IMG/VR virus record: IMGVR_UViG_3300049783_001274
Location: 1 to 20,304 of that record
DNA from: a virus
DNA: 20,304 bases
Direction: 5' to 3' (one strand)
Within the stretch, counting starts at the first letter, position 1. Each line of letters starts with the position of its first letter. This document shows, piece after piece, positions 18,456 through 20,304 of this stretch. The position numbers were made by a program, and so were the translations under genes. The notes beneath the pieces were generated by a model. The model was not told the DNA's origin. It was given only the letters and a program-made list of their open reading frames with translations, and searched no databases.

Positions 18456-19017
18456 AATAATCTTAGCCGATGTCGATGGTGTTCTTTTAAACTGGATACA
18501 TTCGTTTGAAACATGGATGATCAAGATCGGATATACAGAAACAATAGATGGCGAATATGAAATACATGATCGTTATGACATGAGTCCTGATAAAACATGT
18601 GAATTAATAGACACTTTCAATAAAAGTAGTCTTATTATGTCACTGCCTCCTATTTTTGATTCAATAAAGTACATAAAAAAATTGCATGAAGAACATGGGT
18701 ATGTTCTTCATTGCGTCAGTGCATTTCCCATTGAATCGAAAGCCATGAGACTCAAAAATCTTAAAAATCTTTTCGGGAATACAGTCATCGAACGTCTGGA
18801 ATGCACAGAAACTAGCAAAAACAAGTATCCTATCCTGAAGGAATATCAAGATAGCGGAATACCTTGGGTTGAAGATCATCCTAGCAATTCGATGATGGGG
18901 TATGAACTTGGTCTCGATTGCTATTTGCTAAATCATGATTACAATAAACATCACGAAAACATCGATGATGTAAAAAGAATCAACAATTGGAAAGAATTTT
19001 ACGAATTAGTAGTATGA
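18448..19017 (+). CDS. HAD-superfamily 5'(3')-nucleotidase-like phosphatase, 189 aa
   Basis: Motif I is A-D8-V-D10-G-V-L-L-N-W (nucleophile and acid/base), motif II is C-V-S91-A-F, a lysine near 125 (SKNK) is motif III, and V-E142-D143-H-P is motif IV. The helical insert after motif I (about residues 15-60) fits the cap of deoxyribonucleotidase-type HAD enzymes. Predicted substrate is a nucleoside monophosphate or other phosphate ester. ATG 18448 is chosen; 18445 is an equal alternative. It overlaps the previous gene by 8 bases. This and the smaller HAD protein at 13510 are the two HAD enzymes in the window. Confidence 0.82.
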   Translation: MNKIILADVDGVLLNWIHSFETWMIKIGYTETIDGEYEIHDRYDMSPDKTCELIDTFNKSSLIMSLPPIFDSIKYIKKLHEEHGYVLHCVSAFPIESKAMRLKNLKNLFGNTVIERLECTETSKNKYPILKEYQDSGIPWVEDHPSNSMMGYELGLDCYLLNHDYNKHHENIDDVKRINNWKEFYELVV

Positions 19018-19022
19018 TACAT

Positions 19023-19030
19023 TATAAATA
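19023..19030 (+). promoter_or_regulatory. T4-type late promoter, exact TATAAATA
   Basis: A perfect match to the T4 late -10 element recognised by gp55-containing RNA polymerase. By T4 geometry transcription would start near 19036, just before GGAG (19044-19047) and the ATG at 19053. It lies directly after the stop of the HAD gene and heads a block leading into PhoH and the PAAR gene. Confidence 0.8.
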
Positions 19031-19052
19031 TAGATATAGGAATGGAGAATAA

Positions 19053-19289
19053 ATGCCAATATACAGTATCAAAGATACAACTAATGATAAAATATTTGAG
19101 GTGAATGTTAAATTTGCCGAATTGGATGATTACCTATCCGCAAACCCCACACACAAACAAGTTTTTAACAAATTCCCTGGAGTGTCCGATCCCACTCGTA
19201 TTGGAAAGAAAAAGCCAGACGATGGCTTTAGAGACGTGCTTAGAGAAGTACAGAACCATCACAAACGCGATAATATAAACACTTGGTGA
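19053..19289 (+). CDS. FmdB-like small conserved protein, 78 aa
   Basis: The N-terminus MPIYSIKDTTNDKIFEV has the strand-turn-strand form of the FmdB family, but the Cys pairs of the usual zinc ribbon are absent. The body L-D-D-Y-L-S-A-N-P-T-H-K-Q and G-V-S-D-P-T-R-I-G-K-K-K-P-D-D-G-F-R-D-V-L closely follows a protein I know from T4-like cyanophages next to late genes. Function unknown. GGAG is 5 bases before the ATG, and an exact late promoter lies upstream. Confidence 0.8.
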   Translation: MPIYSIKDTTNDKIFEVNVKFAELDDYLSANPTHKQVFNKFPGVSDPTRIGKKKPDDGFRDVLREVQNHHKRDNINTW

Positions 19290-19331
19290 AAAGCACGTTA
19301 ATCCCTTAAACATTAAATAGGAGAATAACCT

Positions 19332-20072
19332 ATGTCAAAGAAACGTCTTACAAAAACAAAGAGAACTCAAGTAGAAAGAGAAAAAAACTACCTCGTGGAT
19401 ACTAAATTTGCTATGAAGCAAATTAAACCCATGACAGAAAACCAATCGGTTCTATTCGATCTCTACGAACAAGGTAAAAATATTCTAGCAATAGGATCAG
19501 CAGGTACCGGAAAAACTTACATTTCTCTTTATCTAGCTCTCAAAGACGTTTTAGCGAATAACCTATATAAGGAAGTTATCATTATAAGATCATCGGTGCA
19601 AGGCCGAGATCAGGGGCACATGCCTGGAGACGGACCAGAGAAAATGTCAGGTTTTGAACAGCCATATATTGATATAGTAAATGATCTTTTCGATAGAGGC
19701 GATGCTTATTCTATCCTAAAGCAAAAGAAATCAATACGGTTTATGAGTACTTCATTTATCAGAGGCTTGACTTTTAATAATGCTATTATTGTCGTTGACG
19801 AGCCTCAGAACATGAACAGCCAAGAACTTCGCACCATAATGACCCGTGTTGGCGAAAATTCGAAAATCCTTTTCTGCGGCGACACTCGCCAAGATGATTT
19901 AACAGACAGCAAAAATAGAGCAGATGTTTCTGGATTGCAGTATTTCATGCGAGTTGTCAACCGAATGAGCAGTGAATGCTTTGGTACCGTTAAATTCGGC
20001 ATTGATGACATTGTTCGATCTGGTCTCGTGAAACAGTTTATCATAGCGGAAGAATCGCTCGAAGCAGCGTGA
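19332..20072 (+). CDS. phoH: PhoH-like P-loop ATPase, 246 aa
   Basis: PhoH family ATPase. Walker A is G55-S-A-G-T-G-K61-T62, and Walker B is I-I-V-V-D156-E157 followed by P-Q-N. Further family elements are R-S-S-V-Q-G-R (sensor-like), G-D-G-P-E-K-M (the usual P-G-x-x-x-E-K loop) and G-D-T-R-Q-D-D near the end. Length is normal for phage PhoH (about 240-260). PhoH proteins are very common in T4-like phages; proposed roles are RNA handling or response to phosphate stress, and none is settled. TAGGAGAA precedes the ATG. A strong hairpin follows the gene. Confidence 0.93.
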   Translation: MSKKRLTKTKRTQVEREKNYLVDTKFAMKQIKPMTENQSVLFDLYEQGKNILAIGSAGTGKTYISLYLALKDVLANNLYKEVIIIRSSVQGRDQGHMPGDGPEKMSGFEQPYIDIVNDLFDRGDAYSILKQKKSIRFMSTSFIRGLTFNNAIIVVDEPQNMNSQELRTIMTRVGENSKILFCGDTRQDDLTDSKNRADVSGLQYFMRVVNRMSSECFGTVKFGIDDIVRSGLVKQFIIAEESLEAA

Positions 20073-20081
20073 TATAAAAAT

Positions 20082-20113
20082 TGCCTAGCTGGATATTCAA
20101 TTTCAGCTAGGCA
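20082..20113 (-). terminator. 10-bp hairpin after phoH; terminator-like only on the minus strand
   Basis: TGCCTAGCTG (20082-20091) pairs perfectly with CAGCTAGGCA (20104-20113), and G-U and A-U pairs can extend it inward. On the + strand it is followed by CAACCACC, not by T. Read on the minus strand it is followed by ATTTTTATATC, as in an intrinsic terminator. It may stop antisense transcription, or serve as an RNA stability or processing hairpin for phoH. Confidence 0.55.
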
Positions 20114-20141
20114 CAACCACCCACCAAGGAAAGAATTATAC

Positions 20142-20304
20142 ATGCCAGGAGTAGCAAGAGCGGGAGTAGATTCTATAGCGACTGGACATCTTTGCGATGC
20201 AACAGCGTTAATAGCGACAGGCGGATCGTCGTCAAAGGTCTTCATAAATGGTTCTAGAGCTGCCTTAGTAGGAACTCTTATAGCCCCGCACACAATAAAG
20301 TCAG
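20142..20304 (+). CDS. PAAR-domain spike-tip protein (3' end outside window)
   Basis: AAGGAAAG precedes the ATG. The visible 54 residues M-P-G-V-A-R-A-G-V-D-S, then G-H-L-C-D, then S-S-K-V-F-I-N-G-S-R-A-A-L-V-G-T and A-P-H-T carry the repeated PAAR pattern. PAAR proteins cap the tail spike of contractile injection systems (T4 gp5.4) and bind a metal through His and Cys; C18 and the visible histidines could take part. It marks the start of structural genes. The run continues past the window edge. Confidence 0.85.
   Translation, partial: MPGVARAGVDSIATGHLCDATALIATGGSSSKVFINGSRAALVGTLIAPHTIKS

Noticed and set aside
19311-19320. ATTAAATA as a late promoter for phoH
   Set aside because: Two mismatches to TATAAATA in AT-rich DNA, placed too close to the start codon's ribosome binding site; transcription from 19023 suffices.
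19764-19790. TTGACT followed by AT-rich sequence inside phoH
   Set aside because: No -10 match at 15-18 bases, no GG before the -35 and no gene start downstream.
19805-20293. 162-codon open frame on the minus strand across phoH and PAAR
   Set aside because: It is opposite two clear genes with Walker and PAAR motifs and spans the hairpin between them; the product shows no recognisable domain.
1-20304. CRISPR array, insertion sequence or homing endonuclease
   Set aside because: No evenly spaced direct repeats, no terminal inverted repeats with a transposase, and no LAGLIDADG, GIY-YIG or HNH motifs were seen in the translated frames.

Overview
The window is part of an AT-rich, densely packed genome of a lytic T4-like (contractile-tailed) bacteriophage. 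Every gene I can support is on the + strand. Neighbouring genes mostly touch or overlap by 1-14 bases (ATGA, TAATG, TGATG), and promoters sit on the ends of upstream genes. The T4 affiliation rests on a T4-type RNA ligase 1, a T4-type RNase H, a dNMP kinase, PhoH, a PAAR spike protein and T4-style late promoter boxes (one exact TATAAATA). The set RNase H / small acidic and basic conserved proteins / HAD phosphatase / FmdB-like protein / PhoH recalls T4-like phages of cyanobacteria and alphaproteobacteria. The host cannot be fixed from this sequence beyond 'probably Gram-negative'.

Layout. 1-2925: end of an unidentified gene, several tiny accessory genes, and RNA ligase 1. 2985-6592: a long string of small genes with a YqeY-like protein, a tandem pair of duplicated one-pass membrane proteins, a 254-residue conserved protein and a MazG-like pyrophosphohydrolase. 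6665-7538: a small gene and a proteasome-like Ntn hydrolase. 7614-11132: a coiled-coil protein, small genes, a Thg1-like 3'-5' polymerase, a Cys-rich mini-protein and a glutaredoxin. 11203-11781: a RuvC-like Holliday junction resolvase behind a hairpin that buries its ribosome binding site. 11821-14174: small accessory genes, each or nearly each with its own promoter, including a HAD-like phosphatase. 14248-16938: dNMP kinase, a basic protein and a glycosyltransferase. 16939-19017: RNase H, a DUF6433-type protein, a small charged protein and a HAD-type nucleotidase. 19053-20304: an FmdB-like protein, PhoH and the start of a PAAR tail-spike gene, where late or structural expression seems to begin.

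Expression. Eleven early-type promoters share one architecture: GGTTKAC, 12 bases, T(G/A)(G/A), then a TATAAT-like run. Three late-type boxes (GATAAATA, AATAAATA, TATAAATA) mark 11163, 14217 and 19023. The best candidate for something undescribed is the control region of the RuvC-like gene. A 14-bp hairpin (11166-11199) would block its ribosome binding site on read-through transcripts, but the late-type box overlaps the 5' arm so a late transcript would start inside the stem and escape. This is the logic known for T4 gene 49 (a different resolvase family) and T4 gene e. Other points of interest are RNA ligase 1, Thg1 and a YqeY-like protein in one region, and a possible in-frame duplicate of the RNase H tail just after its stop codon.

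No tRNA, CRISPR array, insertion sequence or homing endonuclease was seen. No stretch longer than 300 bases lacks a gene.
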